From Streptomyces qinzhouensis (GTDB lineage Bacteria > Actinomycetota > Actinomycetes > Streptomycetales > Streptomycetaceae), in assembly GCF_007856155.1 (NCBI RefSeq), contig NZ_CP042266.1:3410001-3474000 (forward strand): DNA of 64,000 bases. The letters run 5' to 3'. A program made the translations under genes and the position numbers. This document shows, in pieces, positions 33,821-42,189 of this stretch. Below the pieces are notes generated by a model. It made no database searches and was not told the DNA's origin. It worked only from the letters and a program-made list of their open reading frames with translations. Position 1 is the first letter of the stretch. The number at the start of each line of letters is the position of its first letter.

Positions 33821-34288
33821 CTACGGGACAGCCATGAGGGGCTGTGTGATGTCGTGATCAGTATCTGCGTTCCGCTGCCGCCCTGGGGCGGTTCGCGGTG
33901 GAACGCCGGTGTGACGCGGCGACAGCAACGGGAACTCCGCCTCCAGCGTCTTCCGCAGCCCTCGTTCCTCGGCCTCCAGCAGCACGAAGGAGCGGTTCGC
34001 CACCAACCGGACCAGCCGCTCGTCGGCACCGTGCTCGTCACGGAGGAACCGGGCGCCGTCGAGTGGGTGGAAGCCGGTCACTGCAAGCCGGGGCGTGTAC
34101 CCGAAGTCATGCAGCGTGGCGGCAGCCTCCAGCAGGACGGTGTCCTTGCCCAGGAGGTATCCAAGCCCGGCCGCCCGAGCCGCGACCCCCTGACTGTGTG
34201 CCCACCGTCGCGGGAGCACCGTACCGAGTTCCCTCTCTCCCAACCGCGTTGCCCAGCCCACCATCGAACTGTCCATGGTGTGGCTCAT
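33821..34288 (-). CDS. HD-domain phosphohydrolase, C-terminally altered
   Basis: A 155-residue protein with the HD pattern WAHSQGVAARA then AATLHDFGYTPRLAVTGFHP, followed by LVANRSFVLLEAEERGLRKT. HD proteins hydrolyse phosphate esters using metal held by His and Asp. After EAEFPLLS (about 33920) the sequence turns into a Pro/Arg-rich tail unlike the rest of the family, so the C-terminus was probably lost by rearrangement. It may be inactive. Confidence 0.65.
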   Translation of the reverse strand: MSHTMDSSMVGWATRLGERELGTVLPRRWAHSQGVAARAAGLGYLLGKDTVLLEAAATLHDFGYTPRLAVTGFHPLDGARFLRDEHGADERLVRLVANRSFVLLEAEERGLRKTLEAEFPLLSPRHTGVPPRTAPGRQRNADTDHDITQPLMAVP

Positions 34289-34392
34289 GCCCGAGTGATG
34301 CCGAGGCCGGCCCACGAGCCGTCAGTGGCCGTGCCGACCAGGGACCCTCACAGCCCCTTGAGCCCGGCAATGCTCCGGGCCCGCTCTTCCAG

Positions 34393-34611
34393 GTGATCGT
34401 CCTGGTCCAGCACCGCGTCGATCCGTGGACCCGGCCGTGGCCCAGCCCGTCCCGGGCCGAGGCGCGGGAGATCCTACGGCAGCGGGCTACCGCCACCACC
34501 GCACCGGCTGGCAGGCGCAAACTGATCATCGCGCGGTACGGGCTCCGCTTCGAACAGCCCGTCGCCGTACGCGCCGCCCGGCCCGGGCCGGCGTGGACGT
34601 GGATCCGGTGA
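34393..34611 (+). CDS. Small protein, unknown
   Basis: From GTG 34393 the frame gives 72 residues: VIVLVQHRVDPWTRPWPSPS, then ILRQRATATTAPAGRRKLII and EQPVAVRAARPGPAWTW. The stop overlaps the next small gene by GTGA. No family recognised, and the start is uncertain. Confidence 0.45.
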   Translation: MIVLVQHRVDPWTRPWPSPSRAEAREILRQRATATTAPAGRRKLIIARYGLRFEQPVAVRAARPGPAWTWIR

Positions 34612-34763
34612 CCCGTGACGGGCTCCTCAAGAAGGCGCCCGAGCCCGCCGCCGCCCGGTGCGCCGGCTGCGGACGGATCACCACCGCGCCCGTAGGAGTC
34701 CAGCCGGGGCGCATGGCCTGCCCGGAGCACATCGTCGAGGCCCTCACCTCCGGCGGGGGGTGA
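34608..34763 (+). CDS. 51-residue zinc-finger-like protein
   Basis: From GTG 34608: MTRDGLLKKAPEPAAARCAG, then CGRITTAPVGVQPGRMACPE and a helical end. The CAGC...CPEH spacing suggests one zinc site. Coupled to the preceding small gene. Confidence 0.55.
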   Translation: MTRDGLLKKAPEPAAARCAGCGRITTAPVGVQPGRMACPEHIVEALTSGGG

Positions 34764-34789
34764 GGCGGGGCGCCCATTGATCACTGCGA

Positions 34790-34864
34790 GCGGGGTCGTA
34801 GCACAGAGGTAATGCGCCTACGCGTCATGGAGGAGGGCGCCGGTTCGAATCCGGCCGCCCCGCC
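34790..34864 (+). tRNA. tRNA-like gene, anticodon uncertain
   Basis: The T arm is perfect (GCCGG-TTCGAAT-CCGGC), the acceptor ends pair well (GCGGGGT with GCCCCGC, one G-T) and a D-loop-like ACAGAGGTAAT is present. The anticodon stem CCTAC/GGAGG has one mismatch and would present GTC (Asp), but the base before it is C instead of the usual T. It could be a diverged or decayed tRNA. Confidence 0.45.
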
Positions 34865-34948
34865 CCTTCTTCTTTCGGAAACCGCGGATTGTCCGGACGC
34901 TCACCACTGCGCCCAGGCGGATTCCAGGGATCGTCCGGCCTCCTTGTG

Positions 34949-36610
34949 TCAGACGCTCACGACGGGCCGCCCACCGGCCAGTTCGAGGCGGCTCCCGGTG
35001 AACCGCTCCCGCATGAGCCGGTCGTGGGTGACAACCACCAGCGCGCCCCCGTACGACGTGAGGGCCTGCTCCAGCTCCTCGACCAGGGCCGGGGAGAGGT
35101 GGTTCGTCGGCTCGTCCAGGAGCAGCAGATCGACCGGCCGCGTGACCAGCCGGGCCAGCTCGATCCTGCGCCGCTGGCCGTACGACAGCTCGCCGATCCG
35201 CAGCCGCAGGTCGGCGGGCCGGAACAGGCCGAGGGAGAGCAGCAGGTCGCGCTGCTCCTCCCGGTCGCCGGGCCGGTCGTGGGCGAAGGCACCGAGCAGG
35301 CTCAGGTCCGACGGCCACGGCACCTGCCGCTGTCGCAGTATCCCCACCTTCCCGGACACCCGCACCGTGCCGCGCTGCGGCCGGACCTCGCCCGCGAGGA
35401 TCCCGAGCAGGGTGGACTTGCCCGCACCGTTCGGCCCGGTGACGAGCAGCCGCTCTCCTGGAGCGAGCGACAACCGCGGCAGGTCGAGCCGGTTGTCCAG
35501 ATGGACGTCGATGAGCTCGGCCACGGGCTCGACCGTGCCGTCGGCGGCCTCGCCGCTGGTCGTGCCGGTGGGCACCGATGCGGCGAATACCAGCGGATCG
35601 GGCGGCAGTTGGACCGGTGCGGCAGTCAACCGGGCGACGCGCTCCTTCGCGTTCCGGATCCGGGCCATCGCCCCGTGGCTGCGGTCCCGGGCACGGAACG
35701 CTCCGTGCCCGAACTTCGCCATCGGCACCCTGCGCGGGATCGCTCCGAGCCGCGCCCCGTTCGACTCGGCAAGATGACGGCTGCGCCTGAGCTCGTCGCG
35801 CCAGTGCTGGTACTCCTGGAGACGGCGACTGCGCTCGGCGGCCTTCGCCGTGCGGTAGCCGGCGTAGCCGTCGCCGTACCGAGTGATCTTTCCTTCCGCT
35901 ACCTCCAGGATCGTGCTGGTCAGGTTGGCCAGGAAGGCACGGTCGTGGGTGACCGCGACCACCGTGCCGCGGTGCTCGCGCAGATGCGCTTCGAGCCAGC
36001 CGACGGCCTGGTCGTCCAGGTCGTTGGTCGGTTCGTCGAGCAGCAGCAGCTCCGGCTGGGCCGCGAGTGTCGCGGCGAGCGCGAGCCGGGACCGCTCACC
36101 GCCGGAGAGCGAGCCGAGCAGACGATCGTGCGCCAGTCCGGGGAGGCCGAGCCCGTACAGGGCGATGTCGACGCGCTCCTCGGCCCGGTAGCCGTCGCGC
36201 GCCTCGTACAGGGCGAGATGCCGCTCGTAGGCCATGAGAGCGGATTCGAGAGCGGGGCCCTCGCCGGCCGTCTCCAGCTGTTTCTCGTCGCAGCGCAGTT
36301 GGGCTTCCAGGGCGCGCAGTTCGGTCAGTGCCAGGTCGATCGCGTCCTGGACGGTGGCGTCGGCGGGCAGGTCGAGCGCCTGCGCGAGATAGCCGACGCC
36401 ACCGGGCGCGCTGACGGTGGCCTCGCCGCTGTCGGGCCGTTCATGGCCGGTCAGCAGCTTCAGCAGCGTGGACTTCCCCGAGCCGTTGTCCCCGATCACG
36501 CCGACCTTCTCGCCGGGCCGGATGGAGAGGTGGACGTGGTCGAGAACGAGCTTCTCGTCATAGCGCTTGGTGAGGTCGTGCACGGCCAGTTGGGCGGTAT
36601 GGGTACGCAG
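34949..36610 (-). CDS. ABC-F ATPase, antibiotic-resistance type
   Basis: About 553 residues with two ABC cassettes and no membrane part. The first has GDNGSGKST and LSGGERSRLALA; the second GPNGAGKST and LSYGQRRRIELARL; both have LLLLDEPTN. ABC-F proteins push drugs off the ribosome; TlrC- and VarM-like members protect producers from macrolides or streptogramins. GTG 36583 has no ribosome site, but GAAGGGGG lies before an in-frame CTG at 36610, which I take as the likely start. A leader peptide and promoter lie upstream. Confidence 0.87.
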   Translation of the reverse strand: MRTHTAQLAVHDLTKRYDEKLVLDHVHLSIRPGEKVGVIGDNGSGKSTLLKLLTGHERPDSGEATVSAPGGVGYLAQALDLPADATVQDAIDLALTELRALEAQLRCDEKQLETAGEGPALESALMAYERHLALYEARDGYRAEERVDIALYGLGLPGLAHDRLLGSLSGGERSRLALAATLAAQPELLLLDEPTNDLDDQAVGWLEAHLREHRGTVVAVTHDRAFLANLTSTILEVAEGKITRYGDGYAGYRTAKAAERSRRLQEYQHWRDELRRSRHLAESNGARLGAIPRRVPMAKFGHGAFRARDRSHGAMARIRNAKERVARLTAAPVQLPPDPLVFAASVPTGTTSGEAADGTVEPVAELIDVHLDNRLDLPRLSLAPGERLLVTGPNGAGKSTLLGILAGEVRPQRGTVRVSGKVGILRQRQVPWPSDLSLLGAFAHDRPGDREEQRDLLLSLGLFRPADLRLRIGELSYGQRRRIELARLVTRPVDLLLLDEPTNHLSPALVEELEQALTSYGGALVVVTHDRLMRERFTGSRLELAGGRPVVSV

Positions 36611-36670
36611 GACAGGGCCCCCTTCGGTGATGACGGACAGGTGGCGGTGCGCCCACGGCGGAGCGAGGCT

Positions 36671-36694
36671 CTACGCGGTGGCGCGTGCTGTCAT
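36671..36694 (-). CDS. Seven-residue leader peptide (MTARATA)
   Basis: ATG 36694 to TAG 36671, within the transcript leader of the ABC-F gene. An even shorter frame (MGTL) begins 14 bp before it. Short leaders before ABC-F and Erm genes let a stalled ribosome switch on expression; this role is inferred from position. Confidence 0.45.
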   Translation of the reverse strand: MTARATA

Positions 36695-36715
36695 CACAGA
36701 GTTCCCATGAGCAAG

Positions 36716-36744
36716 AAGGTACGGAACGACGACACCAATGTCAA
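36716..36744 (-). promoter_or_regulatory. Promoter of the ABC-F gene
   Basis: TTGACA (36739-36744) and TACCTT (36716-36721) on the minus strand with a 17-bp spacer, close to the housekeeping sigma consensus. Transcription would begin near 36709, just before the leader frames. Confidence 0.7.
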
Positions 36745-36803
36745 GACGATACGGATCGTCTCGCAACGTCCCGCCCCCTCGATGGGCCCGGGCGGACGGT
36801 TCG

Positions 36804-37604
36804 TCAGACGGTACGGCGGTTGCCGTCGGTGTCGCAGGGGATGGCGGCCGCCGGATGGTGGGCCAGGAAGTCGCGGGTGGCCTCGCGTTCGGCCTCGGTG
36901 ATCGCGGTCGGGCTGACCGTGATGAGGCCGCCGAAGGGGCGGTCGACGTCGTGGATGATGCAGAGCGTCGTCGTCAGCAGCGCGGCGATCACGACGAGGA
37001 CGGTCACCTGGCCCAGGTTGTTCCGGCGGGGCAGGCAGATCGCGAGAGTCCCGACCATGATCGCCACGGTGGCGAGGAGGAACCAGAGGATGGCGGCGGG
37101 GACGCTCGCCGTCGACTGGGTGAGGCGTTCCTCGCGCTCCTGGGAGCGCTTGTGGTCGGCGGCGACGAGCATGCCGAACGTCGGTTCGCCCGCCAGTTCG
37201 CGGAAGGCGTGGCGGAAGTCGGTGGACCAGACGTTCGGGGCGGACGAGCCGTTGCCGTCGGCCATGGCGGGCCACTCCGCGATCCGTACCGCCCGGGCGT
37301 AGCAGACGGCGGCGGCCTGGATCCGGGCCCGCTGGGCCCCGGGGGCGTAGTCCGCGGCCTCGGTCAGATGGTCCAGGGCGCGGGCTTCGCCGCGGGCGGC
37401 GACCTCGGCCTTCCCGTACGAGCCGGACGCGGTGACCAGGACGAACGCGAGCAGCAGCACCGTGAGCGTCAGCAGCGGTTCCACCAGGTCCTTGAGCGCC
37501 ATGCCCTCGCTGTCGTCGGCGGTCGTCAGCCGGGGGCGCAGCCAGTGGTTGACCGCGAGGCCCCCGAGCAGGGCGAGTGCGGCGACGACGATCACGACCG
37601 CCAT
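36804..37604 (-). CDS. DUF4239-type integral membrane protein
   Basis: A 266-residue protein with two hydrophobic helices at the N-terminus (MAVVIVVAALALL; LLTLTVLLLAFVLVTASGSY) and two near the C-terminus (PAAILWFLLATVAIMVGTLA; VTVLVVIAALLTTTL), with a soluble middle. The pattern fits the DUF4239 (bestrophin-like) family of actinobacteria. ATG 37604 with GGAGG. Function unknown. Confidence 0.78.
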   Translation of the reverse strand: MAVVIVVAALALLGGLAVNHWLRPRLTTADDSEGMALKDLVEPLLTLTVLLLAFVLVTASGSYGKAEVAARGEARALDHLTEAADYAPGAQRARIQAAAVCYARAVRIAEWPAMADGNGSSAPNVWSTDFRHAFRELAGEPTFGMLVAADHKRSQEREERLTQSTASVPAAILWFLLATVAIMVGTLAICLPRRNNLGQVTVLVVIAALLTTTLCIIHDVDRPFGGLITVSPTAITEAEREATRDFLAHHPAAAIPCDTDGNRRTV

Positions 37605-37804
37605 GGGTGGCCACCTCCGGAGCGTGATCATGCCCGGCTCCGGGCCGCACCCGGTCCCGCCGGACGGCACTCACCCCGATCGGAGGACGCTCCTTGCGCC
37701 GGAGGGCCCCGTACGCCCCCCGGCGCGGAACCCGGCCGACAGGCGGCCGGGGTCCCCACCGGGGGTACGGAAAGAAGGGTGCGGGAAGAAGGGGTGCGGG
37801 GGCG

Positions 37805-38149
37805 CTACTTGCGGGCGGGCAGGGCCGCGGCGAGGCCCCAGGCGGCCGCGGCCAGCTCGAACGCGGCGAGGCCGGTGCCCCCGGCCGTCAGAGTCACTGC
37901 GCCGGTCACGAAGGCGACTGTGCCGACGGCCACCAGCCCCACCCGCAGCGCCGTGCGGGTGATCCGCCCCGGGGTGTGCCCCCGCAGGGCGCGGCGGGCG
38001 GACCGCAGCCGGCGGCGCTCCCGCTCGGCCTCGCGCAGCTGTTTGACGATGCGGCGCCGCTCGCGCTCGATGCCCTGGAGCGCGGTGCCGATCAGAAGGA
38101 TTTCGGCTTCCTGATGGTCCGGGGGAGGATTCTCGGGGATGCTGAACAC
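37805..38149 (-). CDS. Coiled-coil membrane protein
   Basis: A 114-residue protein: an Arg/Glu-rich coiled coil at 25-57 (ERERRRIVKQLREAERERRR) followed by two hydrophobic helices (LRVGLVAVGTVAFVTGAVTL; FELAAAAWGLAAALP). Likely a small inner-membrane protein. Unknown family. Confidence 0.6.
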   Translation of the reverse strand: MFSIPENPPPDHQEAEILLIGTALQGIERERRRIVKQLREAERERRRLRSARRALRGHTPGRITRTALRVGLVAVGTVAFVTGAVTLTAGGTGLAAFELAAAAWGLAAALPARK

Positions 38150-38250
38150 AGGGGTCCCTTTCCTGGTGGCCCTTCGCCGTCGCGCCCACGGTTTCTCAGG
38201 CCAACTGGGCCGCGGCTCCGGTGTCGTTCATTGCCTGCACCGGACATGAC

Positions 38251-38285
38251 CGGGCCGGGCCCCCAAAAGGTGGGGGCCCGGCCCG
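38251..38285. terminator. 14-bp hairpin
   Basis: Perfect arms 38251-38264 and 38272-38285 with loop AAAAGGT, between two minus-strand genes. Confidence 0.75.
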
Positions 38286-38351
38286 ATCCGCTTCAGTGGC
38301 TGAGGACACCCGAGTTCCCCCCGAACCCGGGTGTCCCCGCCGTGCGTAACA

Positions 38352-38549
38352 TCAGCAGTCCTTCTGCGGGCCCGGCCACACCGGACCGTTGGCCACAGCG
38401 GTCCGCAGCGGGTTGGCCCGGTGGGTGACGGACTGACGGCGCAGCAGAATCAGTGTCATCTGGAAGGCGATGAGGCAGCGGTCACCGAACCGGGCGAGCG
38501 CTGTCCACAGAATGTTCAACCCCGCTACTGGCAGGGAGAAAAAACTCAT
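38352..38549 (-). CDS. 65-residue hydrophobic small protein
   Basis: MSFFSLPVAGLNILWTALAR, then IAFQMTLILLRRQSVTHRAN. A strong AAAAAAGGGG ribosome site precedes ATG 38549, which supports the call. One amphipathic or membrane helix is likely. Unknown. Confidence 0.55.
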   Translation of the reverse strand: MSFFSLPVAGLNILWTALARFGDRCLIAFQMTLILLRRQSVTHRANPLRTAVANGPVWPGPQKDC

Positions 38550-38738
38550 GGTTGACCCCTTTTTTGATGAGATCCGACCTTCGGATTCCCACTCGACCCG
38601 ACGGCCGCACGATCCAGGGGTGACGGATCGAGTACGGCCGTAAGGTCGCGAAGAAAGCCGCGAAGGACGCGGGCCGCGGACCCCCGAGCTGCTGGGGGTA
38701 CGGAACGGCCACAGGCGCGTGAGCGAGGTCGCGTGCCG

Positions 38739-39392
38739 TCACTCCGGATTCAGCAGGCGGAAGATCGCGCCCCGGCCGGTGCCGGTGGGGGCGATCTTCT
38801 TCTTGCCGGCGTAGTAGGCGGACTTCACCGCGTCCTCCGAGATGCCCAGGGCCTCGGCCACGCTCTTGACCCGCCAGCCCAGCCCGGCCCGCAGGACGAA
38901 GACCCTCGCCTCGTGCTCGGTCATGACGGGCCGGATCACGGCGAGGAGTTCCCTGATCCGGCCGTCGATGCTCACATTGAAGACCGGCTCCCGGCTCTCC
39001 AGGCGTTCGACGTCGTCACCGAAGAACACCTCGGCCCTGGCCTTGGTCCGCTTCAGCCGGTCGACGGCGGCATGGCGGCAGACCGTCTTCACATAGGCCG
39101 GGAGAGTATCGACCGGTCCCTTCCCGAGGCGGCCCCACATGGCGGTCTTGGTGTCCTGCCAGACGTCCTCCGCCTCGTCCCAGGAGACGTACTTGTACGC
39201 GAGTGCGAGGCAGTGGAGGCGCATGCCCAGGGTCTGCTTCCACTGCTTGCGCGACGCGGGCGGCAACTGCTCCTCGCCGTGGCCCCCGATCACCTCCTTG
39301 CTCCCGGACGGCCGCGGTACGGACATGCGCGCGGCGGCCTGGCGTCCCGCCTTCGTGCCCGGCCAACGGGCAGCCTGGTCATCGGACTTCAT
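38739..39392 (-). CDS. ECF-type RNA polymerase sigma factor
   Basis: A 217-residue sigma-70 family protein. Region 2 spans YKYVSWDEAEDVWQDTKTAM to KTVCRHAAVDRLKRTKARAE, and region 4 is AGLGWRVKSVAEALGISEDA with the recognition helix AVKSAYYAGKKK. It would redirect RNA polymerase to a small promoter set. No anti-sigma gene is obvious beside it; the TOPRIM gene lies upstream in the same direction. Confidence 0.85.
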   Translation of the reverse strand: MKSDDQAARWPGTKAGRQAAARMSVPRPSGSKEVIGGHGEEQLPPASRKQWKQTLGMRLHCLALAYKYVSWDEAEDVWQDTKTAMWGRLGKGPVDTLPAYVKTVCRHAAVDRLKRTKARAEVFFGDDVERLESREPVFNVSIDGRIRELLAVIRPVMTEHEARVFVLRAGLGWRVKSVAEALGISEDAVKSAYYAGKKKIAPTGTGRGAIFRLLNPE

Positions 39393-39614
39393 CTCACCGG
39401 CTCCTTCGCCTTCTTACCCCTCCCCGGGAGGGAGGGCCTGCCACAGGCAGAAGAGCCGACACGGCGCGGAAAGGTGGGAAGGTTCGCCGAAGACGGAAGA
39501 AGAAGACGGAAGAAACGGCGGCGCCGGTGCTGTCCCGGGCGGCCCGGCGGGAGCGGGACCTGTCGGACGGAGCACGGCGGCGGGCGGGCAGGACGCGACA
39601 GCGGCGCCCCGCCG

Positions 39615-40232
39615 TCAGAGGGCGGCCAGGAGGCCGTCGAGCGGTGCCGGTACGCGGTCGGGCGGGAGGGCCTCGACCAGGGCGCGGCCGTAGTGGATCT
39701 TGCGGCCCTTCTTGGTGCCGAGGAAGCGCCGCAACTGCTGCCGGGCCGGGCGGTCCTGCTGGGCGGGCTGGTTCAGGAAGGTCCGCAGGGCGCGACCGTC
39801 GCCCTGGTCGTGGACGAGTTCCCGCACCCGCTCCGGGCCGAGGGCGCGGATCAGTTCGTCCTCCAGGTCCGCCGCGCAGACGAAGATCCCCGCCGGGTCC
39901 GCGCCCGCCCGCTCCCAGCCGCGGAGATAGTACGAGCGCTCCGCTTCGTCGCAGAGTCCCGTCAGGCGCAGGCCCGGACCGGCCGGCCCGAGGAGGGTGG
40001 CGTAGCGTCCGACGCTCATCGCCCCGCCCATCGGCAGGACGCAGACCCCCTCGGCCGCCAGGTCCCGGCCCCGGCGGGCGGCCAGGGCGCCGACCGCCGC
40101 GGCGTCGCTCGGTCCTTCGAGGAGGACGACCGTACGGACCGGCAGCCGCGCGGCGAGTTCGAGCGCGGTGCCGTCCGGGCCGCCGGCCGCCCATGCTGTG
40201 ACCGCCTGCCGGAACGCTTCCATCTGGGCCAT
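39615..40232 (-). CDS. TOPRIM-domain protein (OLD-like)
   Basis: A 205-residue protein with the TOPRIM opening VVLLEGPSDAAAVGALAARR and the later acidic LTGLCDEAERSYYL. TOPRIM folds cut or join nucleic acid using a Glu and two acids; here E of LEGPSD and the D/E of CDEAE fit. ATG 40232 chosen; the longer reading to 40331 lacks a ribosome site. Stand-alone TOPRIM proteins of this kind are common in Streptomyces, role unknown. Confidence 0.7.
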   Translation of the reverse strand: MAQMEAFRQAVTAWAAGGPDGTALELAARLPVRTVVLLEGPSDAAAVGALAARRGRDLAAEGVCVLPMGGAMSVGRYATLLGPAGPGLRLTGLCDEAERSYYLRGWERAGADPAGIFVCAADLEDELIRALGPERVRELVHDQGDGRALRTFLNQPAQQDRPARQQLRRFLGTKKGRKIHYGRALVEALPPDRVPAPLDGLLAAL

Positions 40233-40632
40233 GAGGGCGAGTCTTCGCCCTCCCCGGCCGCCGTGCCAGGGAATTTCCACGGCCCCGCGCGGTCGGGGAA
40301 CGCCTTCCGGGCGGGATAAGTCCAGGCTCATTCCGGTCCCGGTGTTGATCTCCGCACCGGGAAGGCGGCCGCCATGGACCGCCAGGACCGCGGTGGGAAG
40401 CGGAATCAGGGGCGGCCGGTGCAGGTGACACGGGCCCCTGCATGTCGGCGGGGGGTCCCGGCGGATACCGACGGACGGAATGAGAGATACCGCTTTTCCC
40501 CGGAATCTCTTTCCGTCACCTCGCCAATCACCTCATATCCCGCATATCACCTTGGCGGATTCGATCGCTTACTTATGGCTATCCGCGCGCTTAGATTCTC
40601 GTTTTATGAAAGAAACAGAAAAGAAAGAGTCA
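40233..40632. promoter_or_regulatory. Divergent gap, AT-richer before the carbonic anhydrase
   Basis: 400 bp between divergent genes. From about 40490 to 40632 the base composition drops well below the local GC (for example TTAGATTCTCGTTTTATG). No gene seen; the carbonic anhydrase promoter should lie here. Confidence 0.5.
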
Positions 40633-41397
40633 ATGAGCCCGCAAGTCTCAGCAAATTCGACGGCGAGCAGCCGCCGTGGTCTGCTAAGGGGCATGGCCGC
40701 TGGCGGCCTGGTGGCCGGGGCCGGGCTGACCCTGGGCGCCGCGCCCGCCGTCGCCGCACCGCGGCGGGCCTCGCGGCGGAGTTCGACCTGGGTCGCGCCC
40801 AACACCCCGGCCCTGGCGATACGCGAACTCTTCGTCGAAGGCAACGCGCGGTGGAAGATTCAGGCCCAGACACACCCCCGCGAGTACGCGGGGGACCGGA
40901 CTCCGCTCGTCACCGCGCAGCATCCGTGGGCGATGATCGTGAGCTGTATCGACTCCCGGGTACCACCGGAGCTGATATTCGATCAGGGGCTCGGCGATCT
41001 CTTCGTCAGCCGGACCGCGGGACAGGTCCTGGACGAGGCGGTCCTCGGCAGCACCGCCTATGCCGCCCGGGAGTCGAGCGTGAAGCTCATCGTCGTCCTC
41101 GGACACCATAAGTGCGGCGCGGTAAAGGCGGCGATCGACAAGAAGGACAACGTACCCGGCCTCCCCAACCCCTATCCGGCCCGTCTCACGTTTCTCACCA
41201 ACGCCATCGCGGGCGCGATTCCGCCCGCCGGCACCCCGAACCGGGAGAACGTGGCGATCAACGAGAACGTCCGGCGGATCCGGAACCAACTGCTCCTGGA
41301 GCCGGATATCGCGCCCCGGGTCGCGGCCGGCACGCTGGAAGTCATCGGCGCCCGCTATGAGCTGGACACCTGGATCGCCCACCAGATCGCGCCCTGA
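40633..41397 (+). CDS. Tat-exported beta-carbonic anhydrase
   Basis: A 254-residue beta-class carbonic anhydrase that interconverts CO2 and bicarbonate. Zinc ligands C105 and D107 (CIDSR) with R109, and H158 and C161 (GHHKCG) are all present. The N-terminus has a twin-arginine signal (SSRRGLLRGMAAGG, then a hydrophobic run ending AVAAP), so the enzyme is exported folded. ATG 40633 has AAGAAAGAG just before it; ATG 40606 is an alternative without a ribosome site. Confidence 0.88.
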   Translation: MSPQVSANSTASSRRGLLRGMAAGGLVAGAGLTLGAAPAVAAPRRASRRSSTWVAPNTPALAIRELFVEGNARWKIQAQTHPREYAGDRTPLVTAQHPWAMIVSCIDSRVPPELIFDQGLGDLFVSRTAGQVLDEAVLGSTAYAARESSVKLIVVLGHHKCGAVKAAIDKKDNVPGLPNPYPARLTFLTNAIAGAIPPAGTPNRENVAINENVRRIRNQLLLEPDIAPRVAAGTLEVIGARYELDTWIAHQIAP

Positions 41398-41634
41398 CCC
41401 CGCCGGGTCCGGACGCCCGCCGGCCGCACTTCGCCGTCCCCCGCCACCGCCCGTCTCCCGCCACCCCGGGAGGCGGGCGGTGCCCGTATCCGGCCGCGCC
41501 GGAGGCGCCGGTACGGGGCCGATCACCGCACGACCGAAAATTTCCGGTCTCCGCGGGCAACCCATCCGGGCCCCCAACCCATTCCTCCTACGTGGGACAG
41601 CACGGACGAGACGGCGGAGCGGTACGGGAAGGAC

Positions 41635-42189
41635 ATGGTCAGCGGGATGGGGTTGCCGGACGACGACGCGGGCTTCGAAGCGTTCGTCGCGGCGCGAGGT
41701 CCCCGGCTGCTGCGTACGGCATGGCTACTGACCGGCGACGCGCACCTGGCCGAGGACCTCTTGCAGACCGCCCTCGCCAAGGTCTGGCCGAAGTGGCGGC
41801 GGATCGCCGGGGAGCACCCCGAGGCGTACATCCGCAAGACCCTGGTGAACACCTACACGGAGTGGTGGCGCAGACGCTGGCGGGGCGAAGTGCCCCATGC
41901 CGAGCTGCCGGACGCCTCGGCCGGACGGGACGAGCGGCCGTACGACGAGTTCGCCCGGGTGGATCTGGAGCAGTCGCTGGCCGCCGCGGTGCAGTCACTC
42001 CCCCGGCGGCAGCGGGCCGTCGTCGTGCTGCGGTTCTTCGAGGATCTGAGCGTGGCCGAGACGGCGGCCGTCCTGGGCTGTACCCAGGGGACCGTCAAAA
42101 GCCAGTCGGCCAAGGCGCTGAAGACCCTGCGGTCGGTGGTACCGGTCTCGCTCGTGGAAGGCGGTGAGCCCTGTGGCCGAGCCGCCTGA
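41635..42189 (+). CDS. SigE-family RNA polymerase sigma factor
   Basis: A 184-residue ECF sigma factor. Region 2: FVAARGPRLLRTAWLLTGDA and AEDLLQTALAKVWPKW; region 4: LPRRQRAVVVLRFFEDLSVA and LGCTQGTVKSQSAKAL. GGAAGGAC precedes the ATG. The downstream membrane protein starts inside its 3' end, the usual pairing of a sigma factor with its membrane-bound regulator. Confidence 0.88.
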   Translation: MVSGMGLPDDDAGFEAFVAARGPRLLRTAWLLTGDAHLAEDLLQTALAKVWPKWRRIAGEHPEAYIRKTLVNTYTEWWRRRWRGEVPHAELPDASAGRDERPYDEFARVDLEQSLAAAVQSLPRRQRAVVVLRFFEDLSVAETAAVLGCTQGTVKSQSAKALKTLRSVVPVSLVEGGEPCGRAA

